Shown: positions 1 to 13,161 of the stretch, piece after piece
Layout: each line of letters starts with the position of its first letter
Position numbering within the stretch: the stretch's first letter is position 1
Source: Hymenolepis diminuta
Lineage: Eukaryota; Platyhelminthes; Cestoda; Cyclophyllidea; Hymenolepididae
Direction of reading: 5' to 3'
Assembly (NCBI GenBank): GCA_900708905.1
Contig: CAADRB010000030.1
Location: 676,707 to 740,706 of the forward strand
DNA: 64,000 nucleotides
Position numbers and translations under genes: made by a program
The notes under the pieces: generated by a model
The model's input: only the letters and a program-made list of their open reading frames with translations
What the model was told of the DNA's origin: nothing
Databases searched by the model: none

Positions 1-2520
1 AAGTTACATTGTATTCATGCTCAAAATACATTTCTATCTGTAGCTTGAGTAATTTGGGATCAATCTCGTTAAAAAGGATTTTAAGCCTCTTTCAGGTATT
101 CAAAGATATGGTGGAAACAATGCGTATATTATTTAATCATGGTTCAATTATTAGTTTCAGTTTTCTTTGAATCATCTCAATTATGAAATTACAATGATCA
201 CAGGCCGTTCAAATGATTATATTGTCGATTTTCGACATTTTTGGTAACTATAGCAATTTTTCTCCAATAAACTCATATTTTAATTATTCAAATTGGATGG
301 ATGAGATTTTATTAACTGAAGTAACTAAGATAAATTCAATGGTATTTAGACGTCATAACAACATGTTTGTATTGCAAGATTTAAAATTAAAAATCACCAA
401 TACTTACATCAAGTGACTAAAAGCACCTATTGGTAATGAAGAGCTCATTAGGAAGTTTAAAGAGAGGAGAATTCATTTCCACACTTTCAAAGAAAATTAT
501 AAAATGGGCATTACAAGCTGTTGGTATATTAACAGAAACGATTTCCTGGAAGAACTATTTGGAAAAATAAACCCTTTCAGACTCTTCAGACATACAGGCC
601 AGGTATTCCTTTACTTATTACAGTAATTCTAACGATAAGCCCCTGTTTGTTTCATTTATAATTTATGTTCCTGGGCTTAGTATAAATAGTGAAATAATTT
701 GTAAATTCTAAGGGGTACAAATGACTTATACCTAGAGACCACTATGCGATAAATCTCTAAAGAGTAACTTCCAATCTATGTAATCTAATTACTCTATCTA
801 AAGCAGCGCTCGTAAGTGATAAGTAAATGCCAACAGAATTGGAATCAAAGATACTTCCTTCAGATGGATAAAACCATGCTCTTTTATCGCCAGAGTCTCT
901 AAATCATTAAGCTCTTTGATTGTTTCTAGTGCGGCAGAGATAAAATATGGTGATGTTAGATATACTTGGGTCACAGGGTCAGATATGTCCCATAATCATG
1001 ACTCACCTACTAGACGTAGATACATATGCATTTATTCCACTCTTCCACCTCCTACCCTCCCTTCTCACAGTAATTACTCTAGAGAAGATGAATTGACCAG
1101 GTGCAGAATGAGTCCCTCAGTTCTCCACACACACGACAAAACTTAACCTAGGTAATTAGGTGGACACGTGTGCATCTGTTGCAAGAATGATTAGGACGAA
1201 GATAGGGAGGGGGATGACTTTAACCTATTGTCCTGACTCCTACCTTAGCAACCGTGAAAAGGCATGAGTCCTCCTAACTACCATAGGACTGATCTACCCG
1301 CATATTTGGCTATCCCAAGCTATAATTTAGACATAGTTATTCTAAAAAATGTATCGATTATAAGCGGAAGGGAGCATGAATTCTCTCATTTTATATCTCC
1401 ATTAAACTTGTCTCTTAGTTCTAACTAACTGACTGGTGGGTTATTCAGACTAATTCGTATAGATGGAATAAAAATGGACGGCTGGCAGTCCTATATGGTT
1501 TCAATATCCGAAAAAGCAGGTCAATTTTGAATGGAATGAGAATCCTCTCCTTTTTAAGACTAACAGACACACCTACGATGAGTTCAGATGATAACTTTTG
1601 ATCGTTATTGTTAAAACTCTGTTTAGATGTCTGAAACATATGTTGAGGGTTTGAGATAAAAGTGAAATAGGCTTTAATTCAGTTTAAAAAGAAATGCCAT
1701 TTAGTTCTAACAGTTCAAAACATTGAATAATAGAAACCAGTAACAATTTGCTTGGCATAATTCCTTTTACCAATGTTCAAGATTGTTATCGCGTGGCACA
1801 AAATGAATATTTTTGATTAGATTACATTTTAGATATCATGATGAAATACAATTTCTCTGCCAATCATACTTGTCAATTACTTTTCGTTTCATACTCGTTT
1901 GAAAAAGTTAAATATATTAAAGCATCTTAAATCACTAGGGAGACTTCTTAACAAAGATTTGCTTGGATAGAGAGAAGATATTACACAGCCGTTCGTGTGA
2001 GAAACTCACATCCAACCACTCCTTATTTTTTATCAGAATTAATCAGTGTGGATGAATATCGATAGATATCAATTTCATTACCTCAACATGCAAGTTGACT
2101 ACTGTATCACCGACACACTCAACTAAATTTATTGTATTTTCTATTATTTATAGTAAAATAAGCCTCACAATTGTAAGGCAATAGGAATAGAAAGGATAGT
2201 CTTGAGGAAAAGAAGGAAGTAGAAATAAGAATCAGGAACTTGGGAGGATTCCATTTCGTCGGAGCTCAATAATAATCGAGCTGTCTAGCTTTAACAATTT
2301 TAATTTCACTCTAATCAGATTAGCTTAATTGCAAATTTTATTATTTGACCAAATTTAAAGAGCAAATGCCAACTGAATTGGGTTATTTTTAATTTTGAAA
2401 TTATAATGTCTGCATTTTACCCATAACAAGTACTTCAAAACGGTTCCTCTAAAACTTGTAAAACTTTTCCTTACATCCAATGAGTAAAAATCCTCATTTT
2501 TAATTTCGTAAAATGAAGAA
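1..2520. other. Intergenic, no gene recognised
   Basis: AT-rich sequence without a convincing coding exon. The part at about 1000-1330 is clearly richer in G and C and contains a CACGTG E-box at 1165-1170. A SINE-like fragment lies near 2030-2115. The open frames here are short and have no codon or motif signal that I recognise. Confidence 0.6.
2030..2115 (-). repeat. tRNA-derived SINE-like fragment (family B)
   Basis: Read on the minus strand, an A-box-like part is followed by a decayed B-box part and then the family tail ATCGATATTCATCCACA, in the same order as the copies near 21.2, 29.6 and 60.5 kb. It is short and diverged. Confidence 0.4.
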
Positions 2521-2560
2521 CGCCTGCGAAACATATACACATCGCACTGTCCGGTATTAG

Positions 2561-2694
2561 CCAATCCAAGAACGGGAAAGACGCGCGATGTGGTTGATTG
2601 GTCAAAAGCCACCAATGAGAGTGCTTGGCGAACGTATACACGGTGAAAGCGTGTATGCCAACACATGCTATCTTAAACTTAATCATTTATATAC
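2561..2694 (+). promoter_or_regulatory. Candidate core promoter of the sox gene
   Basis: Three CCAAT-type pentamers lie within 56 bp: CCAAT at 2561-2565, the inverted form ATTGG at 2597-2601, and CCAAT at 2612-2616. A TATA-like TATATAC follows at 2688-2694. The surrounding 2520-2640 is unusually rich in CG dinucleotides for this window. CCAAT boxes followed by a TATA element is a classical polymerase II promoter order. The TATA element is only about 20 bp upstream of the ATG at 2714. Transcription would then begin near 2718, which favours the in-frame ATG at 2792 as the start. Function is inferred; only the motifs are seen. Confidence 0.4.
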
Positions 2695-2713
2695 AAACGC
2701 TCTGAAAGAAGGC

Positions 2714-5700
2714 ATGTCTTCTGAGAATTTGATTTCCAACAATACAAGCAACCCATTTGAACCAAATCTATACAGGAACCACCAACCGAATATGCCCTAC
2801 TACATTGAATTTCCAGATTTCAACCCATTTCGAAATGTTAACGGTGAAAATAACCAGGCACCAAGACAGTATAGCCAGCCTAACCCCCATATCAAACCTC
2901 AGACCACAGACGGGCTCTCACATAGATGGAGTCAGGGAGATCGTTCTGTATCAAAATACTTTTCGGTTGAGACCTCCCTATCGGCGGCCGAAATTCCGAT
3001 CTATCAACCGGATTGGAGGATACCAGCTCACCGTAGTCAGGAGCCAATGAATAGTCCAAAATCAATGAGTTCCAACGCGACTCAGATGTTGAATATTGCG
3101 ACACCGACAGAGGGTGAGGAGATGGGAGAGGATGAGATGGAAAATACGGAAGAGGGGGAATACGGATCGATAAGTGGGGCATCCTCTTCTGATCGATGTC
3201 CCGTGGCCGTCTACTCACAAAACGGCATTCCGACTGATGTTTATCATTGTGTTTACAAGAACAGTTCATCTCCGGATGCTGAATCAAATGGAATTCACCA
3301 TTATGACGAGAGACGAAAGAGCATGTCGTATGATTCTCATATGAAGGCTGAACAAGTAAGAACCAATTTCTATTTAGTTTTTCTAATTATTATCATTACT
3401 CACAGTACTACCGAGAAATTTTACAATTTTTAACTGTAAGAAGCTACCGAAATCAGTTAAAAGAAAGCCTAATAAATGATGTAGATACTGTAGTCAACGT
3501 CAAGGTATCAAAGAGTCTTACTTCATCAGATTTTTGGACTTGGGTTATTTAATATTTACAAATGAGCAATTCACGTCCCAAACTTCAAATTTCACGATTT
3601 GTTCCCTGGATTGCAGCAAATTCTTGTCATGGATTTTCAGTGCTTACTGGCTGGAATTATTTAATAAAGAAGGGCCGGTGTTCATTTCACTTTTTCTTCA
3701 AATGTTTGAGAGAACAACATTTTCTTACATGCACTTAATTAGCTTATATATCGGAGAAGGGATAACCGAAAATATTATGTTAGTGAAGCTCTGTAAATTT
3801 TGCTGAAATCCCGCAATTTTTCTCATATATATTGCTAAAGGTATCTAGATTTGTTCGTATACATGATGCTGCTGTTATCTTTCGTGTGATCCCCAAAGAA
3901 CTATTCCGACTTCCCCTATTAAATTTACTACTTGCTGTCCTTCCACTAACGATAAAATCCAATACCACGAGTAGATAAATATGGAAATCGAAAAACATTT
4001 GGTCTGATGATCGTTGAGCTCGGATGAAGACTCTTAGATTCTCATTCCTACTACCTATAAATTTCCTCTTAGAGTAAGCATATTCCCTCTTACATGTAAC
4101 TTTCTCTTTCTACGAGATTGAATATTCTCCCATAATTAAAATTTGTGATAATGATGGCTCTGCCATGGAAAAAAATACGATAGTGGATGAAATCTGCCTT
4201 ATCTGCAATTTATTGACAGCAGATAGATGTTTAATTGGCAAATTAAACATTCACTCTTTTAAGAAAGTCACATTCGACTTATGTACAAAAATGTATCCTT
4301 TTTTTTAAACCCTCGTCTTAGTACGAACCAAATATATTTTCTCAAGATTATTCGAGTCACTCCTGATCAAAAAGAGCTTCATCATTGCTCAAAATACTTT
4401 ACAACTTTTTGTCGTGGAAAATAATAAATAATCATATAAGGTTTGAAGGGGTGAGAGGGCTCTAATGGAAGCATATAATAAGGTCAGGATGTTAAGAGTA
4501 TTACTTTATTTGAAATCAGGAAGCACTAAGTTTTCCACTTTCTCATAAGGAATAAAACTCAATATAAATAAATATCCTAATTCTCCAAAGACTAATTTTT
4601 ATAAAAAGCTGGATAAGTTCATGTCCTCAATTTTACAGCATGTTAATTGGGTGATTTAATTAAATATTTAATGATGTAACTTCGAAGTCATTTGCTTTTC
4701 TCGTAACGTCTTCATTACTAATGTATCTAGGGTTTTGGAACTGAATTTAATTACTTTTTGTTATCTCCCCCTATTGGAATTTCTATCAAAATATTTTTTT
4801 TCAGGATTAACAAGATATGATTATTTATTACTTTAGGGTTGTTTCTAGTTAAGATTTTATGTTTTATTGAGTCCTTGAGTAGGAAGGTAGCATTCGAAAT
4901 GAACAACTGGTACGGACTCATGGTGGTAAATGGAAGCTAATTAAATTTTTACAAGTTCATTATTTACGTAAGTGTTTATATATAATAATTATACCTTATC
5001 TCAGATGGAAGTGATGACTTCCACTAGGTCTTAGTATTCAAGAACTAAGCTAATAAGAAAACAATTATTTATTTTTATGTGGAAATATTTTAGGAATTGA
5101 ATCGTGAATTGGAAGACCATTTCCTTTGTAAAATTGAAACATTGACTCAATATTATGCGACGGTTTTACCAGCAAAAATTCTCTTGTTAAATCATTTCGC
5201 TTAGAGGGTGAAGGAATCAAATTCGTATAGTTTAGCGGAAAATTTCACATTACTGAAGGTACCTTTTGATTCATTTGAAGTATAAACTTGCACTGCTAAG
5301 CATTGCTCTAATTAGCGATAAAATCAAACAATTCACAGTGAAAGATTTTTTCCATAATGATAACGGACTTATTCGCGTTTATAATTGTCCCGTCTTAGTA
5401 ATTTAAAAGATGATTTGATACATTATAATGTTTTATTTTTTAACTATTTGTATGGTTGTGCAAAGGATGAAATATAATTTTACTGGAATTCAGTTCCAAA
5501 GTCACTTTATCACAAAATGCGAATCTCTATTAGCTACTAACATTTCACCATCATTTTTCTATTACATAAATATAAATCGATTATTTGTTCTACGACATCA
5601 CCTTAGAGCTCTAAAATTTAACATATTATATATTATGATCCAAAAATTTTTACATTTTATAATGCAGAAAAGTAATTGAAATCGGTTAACTGTTAATTCA

Positions 5701-8700
5701 ATAAACGATATAGGGGCGGGATTAAAAAGGTACAGAGAGCAAAGTCAGGGTATCAAAGTGTCTTATGTCACTTAGTTTTTGGATTCAGATTGCATAATAT
5801 TTACTAAATAGGTACTTCGGGTTCCAAAATTCAAACTACTTGATTTGTCTCCTGGATTTCTAATGTACATTATGAGTGGTCCTGGCACTACAATTCTTTT
5901 ATTCTCATAGTTGAAGTCAGAATGATCTTTCATATTATTAAGTAGCTTATATGATCTAAGCATAACAGAGCAGAGATAGCTAAAAATTTTCCACTTACTA
6001 ATAAATTGTCGGACAGTTGGACCTCTGTAGTAAATTACTGGTCAGTTAGCATTATCAAAATTAACTTAATGGATATGGATAGTTAATCATGACCAAATAC
6101 GAGATTACACAACCAAAACAACTGCTCGTTGTCACTGTGTGAGCACTGTTTCATTCACGAGTAAAATAAAGCTCATTCGATCGCAGTCCAAAAATTCGAA
6201 CAGTTGGAATTGCGTAGTTATGAGCTTAGGAAGGGGCTTTAATTTGTTTGCAGGTGATTTGGCTTCCACCTTTCTGATCATTCCGTCAACAGCTATACGA
6301 GCTAACAAACTGATAACCACTTACGAATAAATTAAAATTTAAGTGATCTCATTCTTTATTTATTCCTATTTTTCTTCATATTTTTAAGGTCATAGAAAAT
6401 AATTAAGTAACTAAACCATAAGAGACTCTACCATATGTAATGCTTTACAGTTAATGGATCTCATACTGCCAGTTATTCAAGGCATGTCCTTATAAGGTAA
6501 TATCGATTTCATTATATATCCCATCAGCTCATTATGATGATCACTCTCTTCCTATATCTCATCATCTCATTTACTCCAATAGATGAAATTTCACTATACA
6601 ATTATATCATGATAATAAATATCCTATTATGTTTGCAGTTATCTTCCCGTATTCACTATTGGTCAACTAAAGAACACATTCTCCTTATTGGTGCTAGTGA
6701 CTTCATTCCATTCCCCATATAAAGAACTGCATGATGTGTCTAAATGCCTGCACGTAACTGCCTGTGTGCTTTGTAAATACTTTCTGACAGTACCGCTATT
6801 TCACTTCTGTGTTGCATTATTAGAGTACATTCTTCGTGTTATTCAATTCTCTGGAACTCTATTCCATTGTTTGGGAACTGTGTTAATTCCTACATTTGCT
6901 ACTATTGAAACCATAATTCCAATACCATACCATTGGAACTACCTGCAATTTCCCTGTTTTCTTTAGATTTTATCATCTAATTTCTTTAAGTCCAGCTATT
7001 TTAAATTGATAATTTTAAGCTTCATAAATATTTGAGAGTGATATACTTTGAACCCAACTATTAATAGATCACATATTCAAGAAGTATTTCTCCTCTATCA
7101 ATTGCAAATCGGTAGATGGCAAAGCCTTAGAAAATATTAAATTAACGGATACAGGATAAAAAATCAACCATATCCATTAATAGTGGCAACCGGAATGTGA
7201 GGTTCTTACAGTAGTTCTAACGCAACTTCCATTTACCTATGAAGGTCCTTTAATAGAACATTCTTTCACTAGTTTGACTAGAGAATTATTATAACTGAAA
7301 TCTAATATTTGGTTAAATCAAAGATATTTTCAATATCTCAGAATCTTTCATGTTTTCCTGCTATACAGAAACGTTTTCTTTACTTTAAAGTGGAATATTT
7401 CATTATCTTACGAAAATATCAACGATAATAAGCTTACATTTCCAAAATCTTTAAACGAATAACATGGTTTTACTTCTGGTGAAGTATAAAATATAATTTT
7501 AACAATGAATTTCACTGTGAAAATTGTATGGCGACCGTATTATCGTTTGTGCATTGAGTGTAATTCAAATAACCATTCTGAGAGTAATTTAAAATGCATT
7601 TGATTTGGCTAGCGAAATAGTGAGTGAATCAATTATTGCCTCTCTAAATTCCTCTCTTACTCCCCGAAACTGTCGCAGCCTTCGTCATGACAGGGAGAAA
7701 GAGATAAGTAATGGGACGGTTGGAGGGCATTGTCAATTGCCCGGCCATTCGTCTTATCTGATGTACTCGTCCTTCGCTCTTCTTACCAAGCTCCTATCTT
7801 GCTAGCTAGCTAGATCTTTTGCTTTCTGGCTCACTATTTCGTCCACATTCTCCTTAACTGCGCAGTTGAGCTGAATCTCTCATCAACTTTTACCCATTCT
7901 CCCTCCCGAAGTCATGTTTGACCTTAAATATCCTCTCTATCGTCTTACTTCTTACTCTATGCACTTATGGCTTTATGCGGTATACCTTTACTTAATTGCC
8001 CTGAATCATATGACTAACTTGACCGAAACTACAATCACTAATTCTAGATTTAAATTAACAGTTGATTACTGATATTAGATACTACTATGTAATAACGCTC
8101 GTAGATTTCCCCCTGCACCTTCTGACCGACTGTTTTTCTCTACATAAACATAGCAATTATCAAATTACTATTTTAACAGACACTATTTCTAATGGCATAA
8201 TTAGAACCCAAAAGCGTTTACAATTATGCTAAATAAGGAAATCTTAAAACAGTTAATATCCTTCTATGTCTTTGACCATTAAATCACAATATAGTGGGTA
8301 AAATGCACCTTGGATATTTTATTACTCCTGCTCATCACGAACGAACTTTAATTCTGATAAAAGTTCTGAGACTTGCAAATGGTAATAATATCGTCTCACA
8401 TTTGGTGATCTCTGTATTTATGACGTTTCAATTATTTAGCACGAGTTGCTGGGTTTCGAGTTGGTGCTTTCTTATAAGGTCGACTTATATTTATATTACC
8501 TTTTTCCATCAGTTATTTACTTCTCAAACGCATCAAAGAAAGTGTTAATAAAAAACTCAGATAAGGGAAGGGCATCTAAGAGCTGCTTTTATGAAATATT
8601 TGCATTCTGCCTTCCTTTAAGTTGATCATAACCGACCAAATGAGTTGGCCTATAAATGTTCACTGATAAGCATCAAGCACATGACCTCTAACTTGGCAGA

Positions 8701-10798
8701 CGTCCATGTTGACCATCGTATCTCAGTTATAATAACTACTGTCACTATTGCATAAACTGAAGCTGATTAGCAAGTGCATAAGGAGGGTTATGGAAATATG
8801 CTAGAGGTTCAAAATTCACTTTCGTGATGGACTGGTAATTCTGATTAAGGACAATTTGATGAGGAAATATAAAAATGTATATAATATAATTTCAGTCAGG
8901 GAAACAGTAAAATGTCTAAAAACGGCTATGAATGTAAGGGCATACAGACGAACAGATGAATTAACTTCATGATTTCCATCACATTAACGAAAATTTATTC
9001 TATGTAATAAGATGAGACCATAAAGATATACATTTTTAAATATTACAGTTACCTAATAGGAAGGAAAGTAAAATATAAAGGTGCCTTTCTTGAAAACCAA
9101 GGATAACTCTGAAGCTCGAGTTGCAATATATCCAAAACATCTTCTGGTTATCTGGGAAGTCCATTTCTGTTGGAGAATCGTTTTCACAGCAATTGACGGC
9201 TACTGAACGGAGAGTTGAATTCTCTTATAGCATCATGGTCGCACATTTTACGATCCAGCTCTAAGTTACTTGATGACAGAAGAAAGCTAACACCTGAAAT
9301 TATCGAGTTTAATAAAAGGGTGGTCACACCATTTTGGTAGAGCGTTCAGCAGGTATAGGCTAATACTTATCTTTGAAGCAAGCTGATTCAGTAGAGCTTA
9401 CTGAGCTGTGTTTATCCAATAATGAATAAATAAATACTTTCTTTCAATTTAAAAATGCTACTGAACATTATTTAAACAAAGCTAGCTATAAAGATGTTAA
9501 CTGACGTAATTATTATTCTCTTTCAGTTGTCACTTTCGAAGCCGGATATGGGTAGTCTAACAACATTACCACCTCAAAATGGCATATTCAACGGAAGTTC
9601 GACTCGCAGTTCAGGAACATCTGAGGCAGCAACAGCTACGAGTACCAGTGATGCACCGAAAAAAGGCGAACATATAAAGCGTCCAATGAACGCCTTCATG
9701 GTATGGTCCCGCATGGAAAGACGACGCATTTCTCAAGAAAATCCCAAAATGCATAACTCAGAGATTAGCAAGAAGCTAGGAGTAATGTGGAAAACGCTGG
9801 GCGAAAACGAAAAACAACCGTATAAAGATGAAGCCAAACGCTTGCGCGCTAATCATATGAGTCAACATCCAGACTATAAGTACAGACCTAGACGTCGGCA
9901 TAAGGCAATGGAGAAACAGAAGAAAACTGGCCCCGCGATTAACATATTTGGAAAAACTGGAATGAATGAAAATGGCTTCTTTAGCCTGAGACATCCCAGT
10001 GCTGCTAACACTCAAAATACGGATTACAGGGCCTTCAATTCCGCTACCACTCATCCCTCTTTTGAATTCTTCAACCATTCGAATAGGTTTCAGCAACATT
10101 ACCAGGCGCCATATAATCTTCATCAATTCCCGCAAAACCCTTACGATGAATACAACCGAACTAACAGACAGGCGTATGAAGGATTTCATCATGCTACTCA
10201 ATCGGGTTACGCGACTTCGATCCCCTCAACCACAAACGTATCTACTGCATCATCGTCATTTTACCCACCTGGCTACCATCAAACAACTGAAACTGATAAT
10301 AAGGCTGATATACGTCCGTCTAACTTTTCCGTAGCGGCAGCCATGGCTAGTTTTGCCTATCGTGGTACGGGAGAGTGTTCCTTAAACTCTTGGTGGAAAG
10401 AGAGGTTGCAATCCACCTCTGAGCCAACTGAAAACTTTGGACAAATCCCAAATCGATGGAGACAGGCACTAGATCCCTCGGAGGAAGCTCTTAATGCTTA
10501 CTTTGGAAATGTATTTGGCCAGGGATCCTGTCAGCAAGATACAGAGGTACCTTCACCATCATCATCATCGGGTCATGACTATCATCAGCGGCAACCTGCG
10601 AACCCTCTTCTAACATCCAGTCAACATGGACTCCTACAATCGGCTATCCCTCTGCCGCCTTCCACTGCAGCACATGTGAATGAGATCCAAGGAGATTCCC
10701 TGTATACGGGGTTTACAAACATGACAGTTCCTCCGCCTTCAAGAGATAGTGCGGTGAATGAGTTAGAGAGTGTCTACTCCCCAACTCATTCATTCTAA
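2714..10798 (+). CDS. SoxB-type HMG-box transcription factor, two coding exons
   Basis: Nuclear DNA-binding regulator of the SOX family. Coding exons are 2714-3355 and 9527-10798, joined across a 6171-bp intron (donor CAA|GTAAG, acceptor TTTCAG|TTG, both phase 0), giving about 637 residues. The HMG box is encoded at 9671-9907. It carries the SOX hallmark [10 protein letters not shown], then [19 protein letters not shown] and [10 protein letters not shown], which together fit group B better than C, E or F. MERRRI at the start of helix 1 is less typical of SoxB. Exon 1 is low-complexity, with an acidic stretch near residues 130-145. The C-terminal tail is rich in Ser, Tyr, Pro and Gln and has no other domain I recognise. 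In-frame ATGs are at 2588, 2615, 2714 and 2792. I chose 2714, but the TATA position could favour 2792. That exon 1 belongs to this gene rests on matching phase and strand only. Confidence 0.82.
3390..3795 (+). repeat. Interspersed repeat, family A, long copy
   Basis: Shares ordered blocks with 31600-32050: an early TTTTACAATTTTTAA-type block, then AAAGAGTCTTACTT, then TTCAAATTTC, then TTCCCTGGATTGCAGC, then the pair 'agaagggccg'/'agaagggtcg' and a closing 'agctctgtaa'/'agctccgtaa'. It has no coding capacity or terminal inverted repeat that I can see. It begins 35 bp inside the sox intron. Confidence 0.65.
4415..4560 (+). repeat. Family A repeat, diverged partial copy
   Basis: Shares a block reading 'gcatataataaggtcagg' with the segment at about 61975 ('gcatataataaagtcaga'), followed by a TTACTTTATTTGAAAT block like the 'ttactttattagac' of the 31.7 kb copy. 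Confidence 0.35.
5620..5970 (+). repeat. Interspersed repeat, family A
   Basis: Contains 'gtacagagagcaaagtcag', then 'ggtatcaaagtgtctta', then 'tttttggattcagattg', then 'ggttccaaaattcaaac', then a decayed 'gtctcctggatttc'. These are in the same order and spacing as the 3.4 and 31.6 kb copies. Confidence 0.6.
8640..8750 (-). repeat. SINE-like fragment (family B)
   Basis: On the minus strand it reads 'gatacgatggtcaacatgg', then 'acgtctgccaagttagagg', then 'tcatgtgcttgatgcttat'. This is the A-box to B-box layout of the copies near 21.2 and 60.5 kb, heavily decayed. Confidence 0.4.
9671..9907 (+). other. HMG-box domain of the sox gene
   Basis: About 79 codons with the invariant SOX core RPMNAFMVW and the C-terminal YKYRPRRR basic stretch. 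The box is uninterrupted by introns and no key residue looks lost, so the DNA-binding domain appears functional. Confidence 0.9.
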
Positions 10799-13161
10799 CC
10801 AAATCGGGTCGACAAGGTCTTTATTACCCCTTCCAAACTCTATCACTTACACTGTTTATCTTTTTCCCAAAAATGCATTTACCCCCTCTCGGGGTTGTCT
10901 TTCTGTAGTATCTCCTTGAAAACGACATATTTCCACATTCTTCGTCCTGTTTCTAGCCTGTGAGTAGTATTGGTGTGTACGTGTTCTTAATTCTATGATT
11001 TGCAGAATATGCAAGTCTGTAAGTTTGCCATCACTTAATTATGGTATTCTATACTATAGTATATTAGACTTTTTGTTCTTTTGCTTGCTTGGTTTACATT
11101 TGCACTTTTTAGTGGGGAAACAAGTTACAGAAAGGAATAAGAAAATTGCAATTAGCAAGCCTTCTCAACTTGCTGTTATCAAGACAGGTGTGGACATGTT
11201 GTCCAAGTCATCAATCCAAAATGCTCAATCAAGCATTTCTACCTCACTTTACCCTCAAATCGAATAGTTTGCAATTAGAGAGAAGAAAATATTGCTTCAT
11301 TAGGATTTGGTTTCGCTACATTATGTTTAACTTGAAAAGTGATATAAGTTGGGAAAAAATGAATAGTGTAGTGGCTATTTCGGATTTACATGTTGTATTA
11401 ATAGCCACAAAATACTGCATTCAAACCGTGTTATTATTCTAGAATATGATGAAAACAACTTAGGAAAGAGCTGAAATGTCAAAAAATTGCTCTAGGAAGG
11501 TAAATAGTAAATATTTCATATCGTCGAAATATTGTCCTCTGGATATGGACAGGAATTTTTTATATTATTTGTTAAAATCCCGAACTTTGTTCAATATTTA
11601 CATTTGATCATTCATTCACACCTTATTTGAGCTGAAATAGAGAGATGAGGGTTTGAGATGGAAGAGGAACCAGAGAGTTACAAGCCAAGTTAGTGAGGCA
11701 GTTGTCACTGTGAGGTGACTTTGAAAGAACCAAATGGTTGGATATATTTGTGGATCAAAAATATCAGATTAAAATGACTTATTGATCGATTGTCTAGTGT
11801 TGGCACCCCTTAAGGTATATTTAAGTTCACAGAGGAATCTCAGATGTTTAAATGGAAAAAGATCAAGCTCACTCACGGTAAGTATCTATTAGAGAGTTAG
11901 TTCAATTGAGATTTAAACGAAAAATTCCATGAAGAAGTGATTTAATATAGAAATAAATGATGAATAAAATTATTCAGGAAAATTTCATGAAGAACTGCTA
12001 AAAAACTGAAATTAAATCAGTGTAAGGACATTGAAATGCTTCAAATTAAGGAATTTTTAATAATTAGAAAGCGTTTACCGTTTCGTCTATTGATATAATA
12101 TACAGAATTTACAGGATATACAGAATTCTAATGTTGGATAGGGAAGATGGTAATTTCTTCGGACATCTCTCAGGATCGATAATGATAATTCTAAAAGTGA
12201 TCTCTTCTCCCTTATATCGATTTCAGGGAATCCCGTCCAGGCATTAAATACTAGGTTAAATAAGATATTTACACATTGAAGGAGTTTAATATCAAAATTC
12301 TTGAAGAAATGTTTGGAATGAGTATATAGCTGTATCGGTCATTCTCTTTTAAATTACACTTCCATTTAAAAACACTGCGTTTTCTATTTACATCAAAAAA
12401 CATAAGTGGAGATCAAGTTGGTGTGCAAGAGAACCTCCCACTACTTCACCGCTAGCATACTGTACTAAAAACCAATTAAATATTATACCTAACTGGAAAA
12501 TGAAAACAGAACTCAAAAGAATGCGGTTTGTTTTGCAATATTCGGACGCACGTGCTACTTATCGCGGCATCTTTCCTAGCCTGCCACACGTGAAGAAGGA
12601 AGAGAAGAAGATAAGATTCCGAAGTCGGGATTTGATTTGAGGTTAGAGTGGGGAGAGAAGGGTTGTGGCGGTAATGATTACTAGAGTATTGTGTTAAGAA
12701 GTGGCTTTGGACTTTCAAACTTCTCTGTTCGTCTTTGACTCATTAGTGCACGAGCTTTCGAGACCAAGAAAGAGATAACTTATTATTATTCATAGAAGAT
12801 TTCTAGGTAATTAGTAATCGCAATCGAGGAGTAGAAACATAGGAAACAATAAATAGCCTTTAATTTTGCCTTATCTACTGACAAAAATAAATAAATAAAG
12901 GAGGTTTTATTTCTTCTAAATTTATCAGTCGAGCAAAATGAATGTTTTTATTAATTAATTGTGGCAGGTTCATACTGGCGGTATAATTTCAAAATTACTG
13001 ACAAAACAATAAATTTTAAGAAGTGTTTAAATTTAATGATATGGAAAATTTAAACTTCATAGAAAACTGGAAAAAATATATAATAAAGACTAGTAGAATG
13101 TACTAGAAAGCAATTTGGCTTTATTCAATGCTATTTTTGGCCAAATCGTGTATTTGTCCCC
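10799..13161. other. sox 3' flank and intergenic
   Basis: No coding exon recognised. The first 150 bp after the stop are pyrimidine-rich and suit a 3' UTR. No AATAAA was seen close to the stop; one lies at 11952-11957, more than 1.1 kb away. The block at 12470-12780 is richer in G and C and contains two CACGTG E-boxes and GATA-type sites. Confidence 0.5.

Larger units (their letters stand above)
3356..9526 (+). other. Intron of the sox gene
   Basis: 6.2 kb intron. It holds family A repeat copies at 3390-3795 and about 5620-5970, a weaker one near 4415-4560, and a SINE-like fragment near 8640-8750. A GC-richer patch at 7610-7800 contains a SOX-type CATTGT core. Open frames at 6534-6966 and 7605-7805 lack paired splice signals and I do not call them exons. 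Confidence 0.6.

Noticed and set aside
2355..2686. Minus-strand open frames opposite the sox promoter and exon 1 start
   Set aside because: Shadows of a GC-richer region; no motif, and they conflict with the better-supported plus-strand gene.
6534..6966. Two overlapping hydrophobic open frames in the sox intron
   Set aside because: AT-rich sequence gives Leu/Ile/Phe-rich translations by chance; no splice partners and no match to a mitochondrial or membrane protein I know.
7605..7805. 66-codon open frame in the sox intron
   Set aside because: No acceptor and donor pair in frame and no recognisable domain; treated as a possible regulatory patch instead.
9776..10334. Open frames of 141 and 111 codons in other frames of the HMG exon
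   Set aside because: Shadows of the sox coding sequence; the HMG box decides the true frame.
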